Source of the DNA: a virus
IMG/VR virus record: IMGVR_UViG_3300027127_000005
Coordinates: 1-64,000 of that record
Reading direction: 5' to 3' (one strand)
Length of the DNA: 64,000 bases
A program made the position numbers and the translations under genes. Positions 15,835-23,500 of this stretch are shown here, one piece after another; the first letter of the stretch is position 1; each line of letters starts with the position of its first letter. Below the pieces are notes generated by a model that was given only the letters and a program-made list of their open reading frames with translations, was not told the origin of the DNA and ran no database searches.

Positions 15835-15910
15835 TGAATATGAGACTATTATAGGGCATCCACAGGGGGATTGGTGGGGTCTTGTGCCAGTTTCACAAGT
15901 GTCACAGGTT
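15835..15910 (-). promoter_or_regulatory. terminator-promoter module
   Basis: Minus strand: GTGACACTTGTGAAACTGGCAC, then CAAGACCCC, TGTGGATGCCC and TATAATAGTCTCATA. Perfect TATAAT. Confidence 0.6.
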
Positions 15911-15921
15911 TGGTGAGTAAG

Positions 15922-16227
15922 TCATTTTTTCAGTTTCCTCACTCGTTCAAGATACTCATTACTCTGTTGATACAATCGTTCAATCAAATCCTCAATATCA
16001 GAGATTGCGATTTCATTATACTCACGATTCAGGTTTTCGCAACGCAGAGCATCAATTGCAGATTGTAATGCAATTGCTTGCATATGCATCATACTAATTG
16101 GTCCTCCAGTTGGTAATGATTCACACTCCATATTGTAGTAGTCATTATACCTTTGGAGAACACGATTACTCTTCTCCCTTCGTTCAGCAACTTCAAACAT
16201 TTCATCTGGATAAAATCTATCTTCCAT
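15922..16227 (-). CDS. hypothetical protein, 101 aa
   Basis: Start at MEDRFYPDEMFEVAERREKS. Helical, with methionine-rich centre (GGPISMMHMQAIALQSAIDA). Function unknown. Confidence 0.65.
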   Translation of the reverse strand: MEDRFYPDEMFEVAERREKSNRVLQRYNDYYNMECESLPTGGPISMMHMQAIALQSAIDALRCENLNREYNEIAISDIEDLIERLYQQSNEYLERVRKLKK

Positions 16228-16254
16228 AATGTTCCTTTGATTTCTCATATTATA

Positions 16255-16307
16255 CAACAAAAAAGGTGCCCCGTAAAGGCACCTTGTTCCAGTTCGTCAA
16301 GTGTCCT
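16255..16307 (-). terminator. terminator plus TATAAT promoter after GIY-YIG gene
   Basis: Minus strand: GGTGCC-TTTACGG-GGCACC stem-loop followed by TTTTTT, a textbook rho-independent terminator, then TTGTTGTATAATATGAG. It begins with GGACACTTGACGAACTGG directly after the endonuclease stop. Confidence 0.75.
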
Positions 16308-17096
16308 TTATGATACTCTTATTCTTCTAGAAGTATCTATTCCTTTATGTTTTTGATATTTTGAAAGTCCTCCTGGTGTAGAAATATGTCCTGTTTCAAG
16401 ACACATCCATCTTTGAGAACTTGTTGTTTTTCCTGCTTGTATTCTTACTGATTTTGATACTTTTTTACCATCCTCACTCATCTGTTCTTTTGTTCTTCCG
16501 TGAGCACCTACTTTCAGTTCTGCTGCCCTTTTCCCTCCTATTTTTCCTGCTTCACTTCTTATTTTTTGTTTTTCTTCTTCCGTTAAAGAAAAAATTCCCG
16601 AACCTTGTTCTTTATTTTTTAATCCACCTTTACTTCTTTGTTCATTAGTTAAAGTAAATAAACCAGTTCCAGTTTTTCTATGTTTTTCTACCATTTTTTT
16701 AGAATTTTCACTTAATTGTTCTTTTGTGAGTGCGTGAAATCCCAATCCAAGTTCTTTTACTTTTAATCCAGATTTTTTTCCAATTTCTCTTGCTTGTTCT
16801 GTTGGTCTTATATAAGAAAATTTTGTAGATGTTTGATATGCCCTATTAGAAAAATGTGGATTTTCAACTACTTTATAATATTCTTGTAAAGTAATCTCAT
16901 CATCATATGCCTCTTCTCTTGTAGCATAATCACTTTTCAAGATTATCTTTTGAGTTGGTTTGAATGTCTTATCCCTGTAAGAACCAAAATATCTTACATC
17001 ATCTTCTGGTAAACATTTACAAGTTCTACTACCAAAATATCCTCTACCATATTCCTCATAGGAATAATAAACATAGTGATACTCTTTGAGTTCCAT
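16308..17096 (-). CDS. GIY-YIG-type endonuclease with repeated DNA-binding motifs, 262 aa
   Basis: N-terminal GIY-YIG-like domain (YHYVYYSYEEYGRGYFGSRT, then VRYFGSYRD, catalytic-type Glu in DDEITLQEYY). The middle has four copies of a 20-aa motif of the form GxGxFxLTxEExxxxxxxxG. The C-terminus SQRWMCLETG...LSKYQKHKGIDTS is shared with the 38641 and 40989 proteins, so it is probably a target-recognition module. Uses hairpin leader copy 2. Its insertion seems to have truncated the 17193 gene. Confidence 0.75.
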   Translation of the reverse strand: MELKEYHYVYYSYEEYGRGYFGSRTCKCLPEDDVRYFGSYRDKTFKPTQKIILKSDYATREEAYDDEITLQEYYKVVENPHFSNRAYQTSTKFSYIRPTEQAREIGKKSGLKVKELGLGFHALTKEQLSENSKKMVEKHRKTGTGLFTLTNEQRSKGGLKNKEQGSGIFSLTEEEKQKIRSEAGKIGGKRAAELKVGAHGRTKEQMSEDGKKVSKSVRIQAGKTTSSQRWMCLETGHISTPGGLSKYQKHKGIDTSRRIRVS

Positions 17097-17203
17097 AGTT
17101 CTGCTTTATGTTGTGTCGCAATAGTATTTATACAAGAAAAGGTGCCCGAAAGCACCCAATCTCTGCTATGGTTGCGACACACATAAGCACTATTATTTAT
17201 CAG
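17097..17203 (-). promoter_or_regulatory. covarying hairpin leader with late promoter, copy 2
   Basis: Stem TGTGTCGCAA (17112-17121) with TTGCGACACA (17172-17181), extended five more pairs past a one-base bulge toward the start codon. It encloses the terminator GGTGCTTTCGGGCACC-TTTTC and TATAAATA (17125-17132). Confidence 0.75.
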
Positions 17204-17342
17204 TATCTTCTTTATCCATTGTTTTTTCTATTTCAAGTTTAGTTTCTGGTGTTTTGGTTCCAAGAGTAAGAGTTTCAAGAGTTGGAGAAGGAATACGGGA
17301 CGTTTCTTTACCATTTGTATAGAAGATTAGGTCTTCACTCAT
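17193..17342 (-). pseudogene. truncated paralog of the 21787 gene, 49 aa
   Basis: Reads MSEDLIFYTNGKETSRIPSP and matches the N-terminus of 21787-22329 (MSDIIYYKNGEETFRISPST, then PETKLEI in both). The reading frame stops inside the hairpin leader of the adjacent GIY-YIG gene, where the longer paralog continues for another 130 residues. It is probably a gene cut short by endonuclease insertion; the short product may still be made. Confidence 0.6.
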
Positions 17343-17380
17343 TTGTATTTCAGTTCCTTTAGTGCCTCATAATTTATAAG

Positions 17381-17457
17381 AGTGTCTGGTGGGATTTGAA
17401 CCCACGTTGATTAACCGTTTTGCAGACGGTTGCCTTCACCACTCGGTCCACAGACAC
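17381..17457 (-). tRNA. tRNA-Cys (GCA)
   Basis: Acceptor GTGTCTG/CAGACAC, T-arm GTGGG-TTCAAAT-CCCAC, anticodon stem ACCGT with loop CTGCAAA, discriminator U. A second tRNA-Cys lies at 51041. Confidence 0.9.
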
Positions 17458-17477
17458 AGCACCAGACGATTATACTA

Positions 17478-17750
17478 TCAAATGTTAAAATTGTCAAAGG
17501 TTTTGTTGATAAAGGAATAAATCCCGTTGATGGTTTCAATCGGAACCCAAGCAGGTTCTTCACCATCAAAAGAAACCAGACCTTCTACTACATTTTTCTC
17601 TTTGATTTTGGAATAGATGGTTCGTGTTTGTTGAACCTTACTCAAAGGGTTGTTGGGTACAACCGATTGAACAAGTTGAGTTTTGAAGTAATCAAGAAGT
17701 TTTTGGTAATCTTCGTCGGATACTTTTGCTTGGAGTGGTTCTTTGTTCAT
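17478..17750 (-). CDS. hypothetical protein, 90 aa
   Basis: Starts MNKEPLQAKVSDEDYQKLLD. Alpha/beta; ends INGIYSFINKTFDNFNI. Lies between tRNA-Cys and a promoter module. Function unknown. Confidence 0.65.
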   Translation of the reverse strand: MNKEPLQAKVSDEDYQKLLDYFKTQLVQSVVPNNPLSKVQQTRTIYSKIKEKNVVEGLVSFDGEEPAWVPIETINGIYSFINKTFDNFNI

Positions 17751-17764
17751 AAAAATAGAGTATT

Positions 17765-17832
17765 TGTTATGTGTATGAGACTATTATAAGGCATCTGGTG
17801 CCCCTGTGGAGGGGTCTTGTGCCAGTTGGTCA
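17765..17832 (-). promoter_or_regulatory. terminator-promoter module
   Basis: Minus strand: GACCAACTGGCACAAGACCC, CTCCACAGGGGCACC, then AGATGCC and TATAATAGTCTCATAC. The upstream gene's stop codon (TGA, 17830-17832) lies inside the module. Confidence 0.65.
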
Positions 17833-17979
17833 GGTGTCCTCTTTCTTCTGCTTTTCAATAAGTTCTCTCAGTTTCTCTCTACCATAAGTCGTCAATTCTT
17901 TTTTAGAGTTTCTCAAGTCTTCAATCTCCCTTTCATAAAGAAAGAAACCATCAGGAAGATTCCCGTATTGTTCGGTCAT
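17830..17979 (-). CDS. hypothetical protein, 49 aa, duplicated at 20405
   Basis: Reads MTEQYGNLPDGFFLYEREIE and ends ELIEKQKKEDT. It differs from the 20405-20554 product at only about three residues. Charged helical C-terminal half. Confidence 0.65.
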   Translation of the reverse strand: MTEQYGNLPDGFFLYEREIEDLRNSKKELTTYGREKLRELIEKQKKEDT

Positions 17980-18158
17980 TTTTTCCAACCACCATTAATT
18001 GTAGCATAAAACTCATCAAAACAATTTAAACCGTGACATCTTTCATTTAATCTTTCCAAACTATGGGTCATCAAAAATCCCCAAATAGAAAATGCCTCCT
18101 TAACTCTCCAATATCCACCACGAAGTTTGAGATAAAGAATATAAAGTTCTTCATTCAT
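17976..18158 (-). CDS. hypothetical protein, 60 aa
   Basis: Starts MNEELYILYLKLRGGYWRVK. Helical with aromatic residues. ATGA overlap with the 49-aa gene. Function unknown. Confidence 0.65.
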   Translation of the reverse strand: MNEELYILYLKLRGGYWRVKEAFSIWGFLMTHSLERLNERCHGLNCFDEFYATINGGWKK

Positions 18159-18345
18159 CTCTTATCTCCTTGAACCATTTAGCAAATTCAATCCATTTTG
18201 TATCGTTGAATGCTTCTGAACGATTGGCAGTGCTGAAGTCTTGGTTCCCATTTTCAGCACAAAATTTATCAAGTGCGTGTTTAATCTCACACCTCATAAG
18301 GTATCGGTGCCTATTAACCATTTCGCAGATTTGTTCGTCAGTCAT
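18151..18345 (-). CDS. hypothetical protein, 64 aa
   Basis: Start at MTDEQICEMVNRHRYLMRCE. Helical; C-terminal TKWIEFAKWFKEI. Function unknown. Confidence 0.65.
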   Translation of the reverse strand: MTDEQICEMVNRHRYLMRCEIKHALDKFCAENGNQDFSTANRSEAFNDTKWIEFAKWFKEIRDE

Positions 18346-18524
18346 TGTTCCCAAGCATAAGATTTCAGGAATTCATTATCCCTTTGAAGTGTTTCAATTT
18401 TATCATACAAATCATCAATAATTTCAATCAAGGCATCATAATCAATCGTTTCAGTTGTTCTACCATCCTCCATATCCTCATAGTAGGAATACTGGAGTTG
18501 TTGTTTTAGGTTTCGTTCAGTCAT
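18342..18524 (-). CDS. hypothetical protein, 60 aa, paralog at 19316
   Basis: Starts MTERNLKQQLQYSYYEDMED. Shares MTERN.K..L..S.Y.DMEDG..TETI.Y..LI.II with the 19316-19495 product. Ends in a short coiled coil. Confidence 0.7.
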   Translation of the reverse strand: MTERNLKQQLQYSYYEDMEDGRTTETIDYDALIEIIDDLYDKIETLQRDNEFLKSYAWEQ

Positions 18525-18705
18525 AATAAGTGTTTGCGTGTCCGTAGTTCAAATAATACCAGAATAGGTTTCTCATTCTCTCTTCATTTGGATATCCATC
18601 AAGATGGTTCCACATATGATTTCTCCAACTATACACACAATACTCAAAGAGATGGATTGAGGTATAGATGTTCCACTTTTTCCAAGTGTCTTTCTTTTTA
18701 GTCAT
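18517..18705 (-). CDS. hypothetical aromatic-rich protein, 62 aa
   Basis: Starts MTKKKDTWKKWNIYTSIHLF. Unusually rich in Trp and Tyr. Function unknown. Confidence 0.65.
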   Translation of the reverse strand: MTKKKDTWKKWNIYTSIHLFEYCVYSWRNHMWNHLDGYPNEERMRNLFWYYLNYGHANTYYD

Positions 18706-18711
18706 TTTCAG

Positions 18712-19050
18712 TCATCGCAACATCTCTTTCATTTTGCGTATTGCGTCATTAAATCCCTCAACAAGCAATTCAGTATTCACATTCTGCGAACCAGAAGCAC
18801 TTTGTTCTTCTAAAATCCAGTCTTCCACCAAATCTACAATATCATTACAAGTATCAAACTCGAAACCAAGTTCATCTACCAATCTATTAAAAAGTTTTTG
18901 TGCTTGGTGTTTTTTCACCAACCTATTCACAACTTCATCGGCAATTTTGAATCCAATTGAAGCAGGATTATCTTTCTCATCCCACTCTACTTCATCAGCA
19001 ACTTCATCTGGTGTATATTTTTTATAAGGATACTCTTCTATTTGTTTCAT
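18712..19050 (-). CDS. hypothetical protein, 112 aa, related to the 20975 protein
   Basis: Start at MKQIEEYPYKKYTPDEVADE. Shares EVEWDEKDNP, DEVVNRLVKK.QAQKLFNRL.DE and EEQSASGSQNVNTE with the 271-aa protein at 20975-21790, so it is a short member of that mosaic family. Helical. Confidence 0.65.
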   Translation of the reverse strand: MKQIEEYPYKKYTPDEVADEVEWDEKDNPASIGFKIADEVVNRLVKKHQAQKLFNRLVDELGFEFDTCNDIVDLVEDWILEEQSASGSQNVNTELLVEGFNDAIRKMKEMLR

Positions 19051-19159
19051 AACTTGCTTCTGGTTGTTTGAAACTCTCAAAGATACCAGGTGCCATAAAA
19101 TACAGAGCAGCAATACAAAATCCCGTGATTATTCCAAGTGTGTATGGTGAGTGTTTCAT
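19022..19159 (-). CDS. small membrane protein, 45 aa
   Basis: Reads MKHSPYTLGIITGFCIAALY. One hydrophobic helix. It overlaps the next gene by about 29 bases. Confidence 0.55.
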   Translation of the reverse strand: MKHSPYTLGIITGFCIAALYFMAPGIFESFKQPEASYETNRRVSL

Positions 19160-19323
19160 TTTTGGTTCTTACATTCACATTCATAATACCCCATCAAATA
19201 TGCCTTTTTGATTAGACCTTCTTCAAGTAATTGTTGGGATCTTTTTTTTGGTTTATTGACATTCATTTGAAAATAGAGGTCATCAATCACTTCTTGTTCA
19301 ATTTTCAGTTTGTTTTCAGTCAT
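19156..19323 (-). CDS. hypothetical protein, 55 aa
   Basis: Reads MTENKLKIEQEVIDDLYFQM and ends YYECECKNQK. Helical and charged. ATGA overlap with the membrane protein downstream. Confidence 0.6.
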   Translation of the reverse strand: MTENKLKIEQEVIDDLYFQMNVNKPKKRSQQLLEEGLIKKAYLMGYYECECKNQK

Positions 19324-19495
19324 TGTTCATTTCCGAGTGTGTATGTTGAGATTTTTCAAGTTGTTCAATTCTATCACACAACTCTGTGATAATAGAAATC
19401 AAGGAAGGATAACAAATGGTTTCAGTATCATTCCCATCCTCCATATCATAATAAACAGAGTGAGAGAGTTCTTTCTTGAAGTTGCGTTCAGTCAT
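19316..19495 (-). CDS. hypothetical protein, 59 aa, paralog of 18342
   Basis: Reads MTERNFKKELSHSVYYDMED. Paralog of 18342-18524 with a different C-terminus. Confidence 0.65.
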   Translation of the reverse strand: MTERNFKKELSHSVYYDMEDGNDTETICYPSLISIITELCDRIEQLEKSQHTHSEMNND

Positions 19496-19574
19496 TTGTA
19501 AAAAGATAGAATGTCCTCTGCGGTTTGGGTGATGAGTTCTTGTGTGATATGAGAATACTCACATTCTCTGGGTG

Positions 19575-19640
19575 TATAGGAGTATTATACACCATCCAGA
19601 GGCACCCAGAGAATCCCCTGTGCCAGTTCATCAAGTGTCC
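19575..19640 (-). promoter_or_regulatory. terminator-promoter module
   Basis: Minus strand: GGACACTTGATGAACTGGCA, CAGGGGATTCTCTGGGTGCC, then TGGTGTATAATACTCC. Contains TATAAT. Confidence 0.6.
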
Positions 19641-20030
19641 TCAATCCTTAATAAGTTCCACCAAGTCATCAAACTTATTATACACTTCTTCAAGACCATA
19701 AGCGTGTCCCTGTTCCCAAGCAAGGTCAAAACACATGAACCTTTTAGGATTATCAGTCACACCATAATCTTCAAACAAATCATTCTGGAACTGTACTTGA
19801 AGATTAAACTCTTCATCAGTATATTTTTTGCGTTGTGCCTTGTATGCGTCCTCATCCAAAATTTCTTGAATGAGAGCATTAGGATATTCTTCTTTTAGTT
19901 CTGCTTTATCCTTTTCCCAAGTAGGACCAGACCAAAGAACTACACCCTTATCATAAACATAAGAGGTGATGTAATCCTTTTTGTTGGGATAAACAGTTTG
20001 GGGTTTGGAGTAGTAATCAAAGGGTTTCAT
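19641..20030 (-). CDS. hypothetical protein, 129 aa
   Basis: Starts MKPFDYYSKPQTVYPNKKDY. Contains YVYDKGVVLWSGPTWEKDKA, then acidic helices. Function unknown. Confidence 0.7.
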   Translation of the reverse strand: MKPFDYYSKPQTVYPNKKDYITSYVYDKGVVLWSGPTWEKDKAELKEEYPNALIQEILDEDAYKAQRKKYTDEEFNLQVQFQNDLFEDYGVTDNPKRFMCFDLAWEQGHAYGLEEVYNKFDDLVELIKD

Positions 20031-20039
20031 CAGGGTTCT

Positions 20040-20112
20040 GTGTGTATGAGACTATTATAGGGCATCTGGTGCCCCTGTGGAGGGATCTTGTGCCAGTTCG
20101 TCAGGTGTCCTA
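20040..20112 (-). promoter_or_regulatory. terminator-promoter module
   Basis: Minus strand: GGACACCTGACGAACTGGCA, CCCTCCACAGGGGCACC, AGATGCCC, TATAATAGTCTCATAC. Almost base-for-base the same as the 17765 copy. Confidence 0.65.
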
Positions 20113-20128
20113 CAGATCCAAGAGTTTT

Positions 20129-20380
20129 TCATCGTCCATCGTGAATAATGAAGTTGGACGGATGAATATAGGTTTCACTTTCTGCTAAAATAACGAATGT
20201 TTCTTTTAACTCTTCGTCAGTGTAAGAAATATTACTCCCCCAATAACCTTGTTTTTCGGTGTCCCACCAGACAGATGATCTCAAATTTGCAAATTTTTCT
20301 ACGGACCAAATGCCTGTATGTAAGAGAGTTCCCTTATACCTATTACCATCAGGTCCTTCCAGTAAAAGAATTTTGTACAT
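20129..20380 (-). CDS. hypothetical protein, 83 aa
   Basis: Starts MYKILLLEGPDGNRYKGTLL. Beta-rich; function unknown. Confidence 0.65.
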   Translation of the reverse strand: MYKILLLEGPDGNRYKGTLLHTGIWSVEKFANLRSSVWWDTEKQGYWGSNISYTDEELKETFVILAESETYIHPSNFIIHDGR

Positions 20381-20404
20381 TACAGTTTGCCTTTAATACG
20401 TTCG

Positions 20405-20554
20405 TCAGGTGTCCTCTTTCTTCTGCTTTTCAATAAGTTCTCTCAGTTTCTCTCTACCATAAGTCGTCAATTCTTTTTTAGAGTTTCTCAAGTCTTCAAT
20501 CCCCTTTTCAGAAAGAAAGAAACCATCAGGAAGATTCCCGTATTGTTCGGTCAT
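20405..20554 (-). CDS. hypothetical protein, 49 aa, copy of 17830
   Basis: Reads MTEQYGNLPDGFFLSEKGIE. Nearly identical to 17830-17979, including the downstream DNA up to GGACACC-TGA. Recent duplication 2.6 kb apart. Confidence 0.65.
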   Translation of the reverse strand: MTEQYGNLPDGFFLSEKGIEDLRNSKKELTTYGREKLRELIEKQKKEDT

Positions 20555-20781
20555 TAGAAATAATCCTTCCTCACACATTCTGTTTCAAGGTCTTCTACTC
20601 GGTCTTGTAAATCCATAATAATCTCAAGGATTTTCAAAGCATCAAGATTTCCATTCTCATCAGTAATAATTGAGAGATATGATTGATTTATAATCTCTCG
20701 TTGTTCTTCATATGGTTTGTAATGCCACTCTTTTCTTTGTTTTTGAGTATAAGTATCCCAATCTGCTGGATTGTATCTCAT
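20554..20781 (-). CDS. hypothetical protein, 75 aa
   Basis: Starts MRYNPADWDTYTQKQRKEWH. C-terminal coiled coil (KILEIIMDLQDRVEDLETEC). Coupled on both sides. Confidence 0.65.
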   Translation of the reverse strand: MRYNPADWDTYTQKQRKEWHYKPYEEQREIINQSYLSIITDENGNLDALKILEIIMDLQDRVEDLETECVRKDYF

Positions 20782-20978
20782 CTCAAATCTCTCTCTAAAA
20801 TATCAATACAATCTGCCCATCCACTGAAATAGTCAAAATCGTATTTGTTGTTGTCTTCTTTATGGTAATTTTTCAACCATTCTTTCACAACATTCACAAT
20901 CTCATTTGCGATTACATCACCAGATTGAACGGCATCGTGAGTATAATACCATTCCGTAAGTCGTTCGTGGAGTTTCAT
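20778..20978 (-). CDS. hypothetical protein, 66 aa
   Basis: Starts MKLHERLTEWYYTHDAVQSG. The tail FSGWADCIDILERDL resembles the WNDCLKLMRDKI tail of 30209 and the GYEECLTVLGENL tail of 28738, a shared C-terminal pattern. Confidence 0.65.
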   Translation of the reverse strand: MKLHERLTEWYYTHDAVQSGDVIANEIVNVVKEWLKNYHKEDNNKYDFDYFSGWADCIDILERDLR

Positions 20979-21790
20979 TTCTTATTCCTCAATTTTGATT
21001 TGATTTTCTGCAAAAGTTCATTATGTGCTTCTACAGCAACTTCGGTATTGATATTTTGAGACCCCTCTGCCGATTGTTCTCGTGGAAGAAATAATTCTAC
21101 AATATCCAGTAAATCTGCAGTACACTCATCAATAGTCCAGTGTTTGCTATAGCAAGTAGTCCACCACTTATAAATTCGGGTTTCTAGGGTTTCCCCCAAC
21201 TCAAACTTCAAGAACTCTGGTGGATTTTCCTCCCACTTCTTCAACATTCTATTCACAACTTCATCAGTAATATAAGAAGCAGAATTCTCTGTCGCAGAAT
21301 TCCACTTATTCTCCAACCTATCCAGAACCTCATTCATAGGTTTTGGATTATCCTTCTCATCCCACTCCACTTCATCATAATGCTCTGGTTCATCATACAA
21401 TCTATTGTAGAGTTTTTGTGCTTGTTGTTGTTTTATCAACCTATCAACTACTTCATCAGTAATATAATAAGCAGAATTCTCTGCTGCAGAATTCTCTGCT
21501 GCAGAATTCCATTTGTTCTCCAACCTATCCACAACTTCCTCCATCGGTTTTGTTTGTTCTTCTACTGAAACTTCTTTTGGTTGTGCTGCCTCATAACCCT
21601 TCTGGAATGCTTCCCAACTTATAACATCCCAATCACTTACAGCAAAACTACTTGTTTCTGGATAATGTCCGTAGGCATCCCTGTATGCCTTTTCTACATC
21701 TGTTGTGCTTGCTTCAAGTTGCTCCAATACTTTGAGGTTATGTTGCATCGTAGCAATTTTTTCTTTTAGTTCTTCAATTGGGTTAGTCAT
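20975..21790 (-). CDS. mosaic protein with internal duplication, 271 aa
   Basis: N-terminal coiled coil, then a Y.GHYP-type segment (VEKAYRDAYGHYPETSSFAV). The middle holds two copies of EVVDRLENKWNSAAENSA and ITDEVVDRLIK (about residues 83-120 and 155-190). C-terminus has EQSAEGSQNINTE, shared with 18712. Related segments occur in 21787 and 28738, so this gene family grows by module exchange. Role unknown. Confidence 0.7.
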   Translation of the reverse strand: MTNPIEELKEKIATMQHNLKVLEQLEASTTDVEKAYRDAYGHYPETSSFAVSDWDVISWEAFQKGYEAAQPKEVSVEEQTKPMEEVVDRLENKWNSAAENSAAENSAYYITDEVVDRLIKQQQAQKLYNRLYDEPEHYDEVEWDEKDNPKPMNEVLDRLENKWNSATENSASYITDEVVNRMLKKWEENPPEFLKFELGETLETRIYKWWTTCYSKHWTIDECTADLLDIVELFLPREQSAEGSQNINTEVAVEAHNELLQKIKSKLRNKK

Positions 21791-22329
21791 TTCTTATTCC
21801 TCAAAATCCAAAATTGAATTTGGTCAGCAAGGTCATCAATACATTCATTAACAGACCACATATTTTTAGATGTGAATGTATCCATCCACCATCGGTCTAT
21901 CACCTGACGGATTGTTTTATTTTCTACATTTTCACTAATATCGTGTTCAATTTCATCATATTCGGGAGGGTCATCAACTGGAACTGCTTTTGGTTGTGTT
22001 ACTCGATAACCTGCTAAAAAAGCACCCCACCTTGCGTCTTCACTTGGAGAACCTAATGGATACTCACCACACCAGTCCTTATATGCTTCTTCTATTGGTG
22101 ATTTTGGTTTAGGATAAGCATTCTTAAGTTTTTCAAAAAACTCTTTTGTTTCTTCACAATATTCAACATACTTATCAAGCATGTGAAGTTCGTCAAGTGT
22201 GAGTTCAAGTGTGAATTTTTGTTCAATCATTTTGATTTCAAGTTTAGTTTCAGGGCATTTGGTTCCAACAGTTGAAGGAGAAATACGAAATGTTTCCTCA
22301 CCATTTTTGTAGTAGATTATATCACTCAT
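21787..22329 (-). CDS. mosaic hypothetical protein, 180 aa
   Basis: Starts MSDIIYYKNGEETFRISPST, shared with the truncated 17193 gene. Then a coiled coil, an IEEAYKDWCGEYP segment like those of 20975 and 28738, and a WSVNECIDDLADQIQFWILR tail like TIDECTADLLDIVELFLPR of 20975. Confidence 0.7.
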   Translation of the reverse strand: MSDIIYYKNGEETFRISPSTVGTKCPETKLEIKMIEQKFTLELTLDELHMLDKYVEYCEETKEFFEKLKNAYPKPKSPIEEAYKDWCGEYPLGSPSEDARWGAFLAGYRVTQPKAVPVDDPPEYDEIEHDISENVENKTIRQVIDRWWMDTFTSKNMWSVNECIDDLADQIQFWILRNKK

Positions 22330-22573
22330 TATCAGTAAGTCCTACTTCCTCCTCCAGTTTAGCATAGTTTGCTGCTTCCCAACCAGCAACAAAAGATGCG
22401 TGTATCCAACCATACATAATGTCCTCACGGGTCTTTTCGTCTTCTACTTTACAGTCCCCATAAAACCACTCACTACGAAAAGTATAAGGACTATAAAAGT
22501 CATTAAACCACTTTACAAAGGCATCCTCTGCGTCATCGTGAAAGTTCCAATCGTTCGTAGGATGTTTAGTCAT
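22322..22573 (-). CDS. hypothetical protein, 83 aa
   Basis: Start at MTKHPTNDWNFHDDAEDAFV. Ends with GWIHASFVAGWEAANYAKLE, a helical motif seen in related small phage proteins. Function unknown. Confidence 0.65.
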   Translation of the reverse strand: MTKHPTNDWNFHDDAEDAFVKWFNDFYSPYTFRSEWFYGDCKVEDEKTREDIMYGWIHASFVAGWEAANYAKLEEEVGLTDNE

Positions 22574-22748
22574 AAGGTTGTTGTGGGTCTTTTTTCCAAT
22601 TAGAAGTATAAACAATCCAAGGTTCTACACCGTGAGACATTTCAGCAGTCCAGTGTTGTCCATTCTCATCAATAGCATCCAAATAATGAATACCTGATTT
22701 TGGTCCAATCACTCGTGTGATGTGTGTGAATTTTACTCGTTCAGTCAT
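22566..22748 (-). CDS. hypothetical protein, 60 aa
   Basis: Starts MTERVKFTHITRVIGPKSGI. Beta-rich with Trp residues; overlaps both neighbours. Function unknown. Confidence 0.65.
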   Translation of the reverse strand: MTERVKFTHITRVIGPKSGIHYLDAIDENGQHWTAEMSHGVEPWIVYTSNWKKDPQQPYD

Positions 22749-22968
22749 TTTCTTTCATACAAGGATACTCAAACTTTTCACCAATACATTCTAACATAGT
22801 GCGGGCAAAGGTAATCTCACCATAAGCACAACCATCTTCAAAGGCATCATCATAACTACCAGCACTTGGAGTATAATCATCTCCAAATAGACCTTCATAG
22901 CAGTGTTTTACCTCTGCTACTTCTTTGAGAACCTTGAGGAGAAGATTGAGTTTTTCTTCGTTAGTCAT
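22741..22968 (-). CDS. hypothetical protein, 75 aa
   Basis: Starts MTNEEKLNLLLKVLKEVAEV. Helix followed by an acidic centre. Function unknown. Confidence 0.65.
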   Translation of the reverse strand: MTNEEKLNLLLKVLKEVAEVKHCYEGLFGDDYTPSAGSYDDAFEDGCAYGEITFARTMLECIGEKFEYPCMKEND

Positions 22969-23171
22969 TTCAGTTGTGCTTTGAGTTGATTTACAAGGTC
23001 TTTTGCTTGATTTAGAAACTCTCTGGATTGATGTGCCCTATCTTTATGAATGAGCACCCAATCAGGTTTTTCCGTACTTTCAATTACACAACCATTTCCA
23101 ATCGTTCCCCGTGTGTATTCAATCGCATTCCAAAGTTGATTCAGTTGTTCTTTGGTGATTTGCGTAGTCAT
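22965..23171 (-). CDS. hypothetical protein, 68 aa
   Basis: Starts MTTQITKEQLNQLWNAIEYT. Two helices around GNGCVIESTEKPDW. Function unknown. Confidence 0.65.
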   Translation of the reverse strand: MTTQITKEQLNQLWNAIEYTRGTIGNGCVIESTEKPDWVLIHKDRAHQSREFLNQAKDLVNQLKAQLK

Positions 23172-23491
23172 TTCAGTTCTCCATAAGAAAGTGTTTTGAT
23201 TTCTTCTTTATTCAAAGTTTTGACATAACCACGAGGATAATCATTATCATAAGCATTAAAGACAAAAACAGGAATGTTTCGTTCTTTACAGATTTGTTTG
23301 AACTTTTCTTCATTCAGTTCAAACTTACCAACATACTCAACATTTGGATACATATCCCAAGATGCTACAAGTCCTCCTGTATAATAACCCCACTCAAACT
23401 CATCAAGTTCTTGAATGATTTGTTCTACATCTTGAATATTCTCTGGATTAGTGTAGATGCGTCCGTATCCTTTGTAAGTGAAGGCAGTCAT
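23168..23491 (-). CDS. hypothetical protein, 107 aa
   Basis: Starts MTAFTYKGYGRIYTNPENIQ. Alpha/beta; includes FKQICKERNIPVFVFNAYDN. Function unknown. Confidence 0.7.
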   Translation of the reverse strand: MTAFTYKGYGRIYTNPENIQDVEQIIQELDEFEWGYYTGGLVASWDMYPNVEYVGKFELNEEKFKQICKERNIPVFVFNAYDNDYPRGYVKTLNKEEIKTLSYGELK

Positions 23492-23500
23492 TTCAGTTCC

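Noticed and set aside
16994-17182. Minus-strand frame of 62 codons across a GIY-YIG start and its leader
   Set aside because: It runs through the hairpin and terminator in a different frame from the endonuclease, with no start signal.
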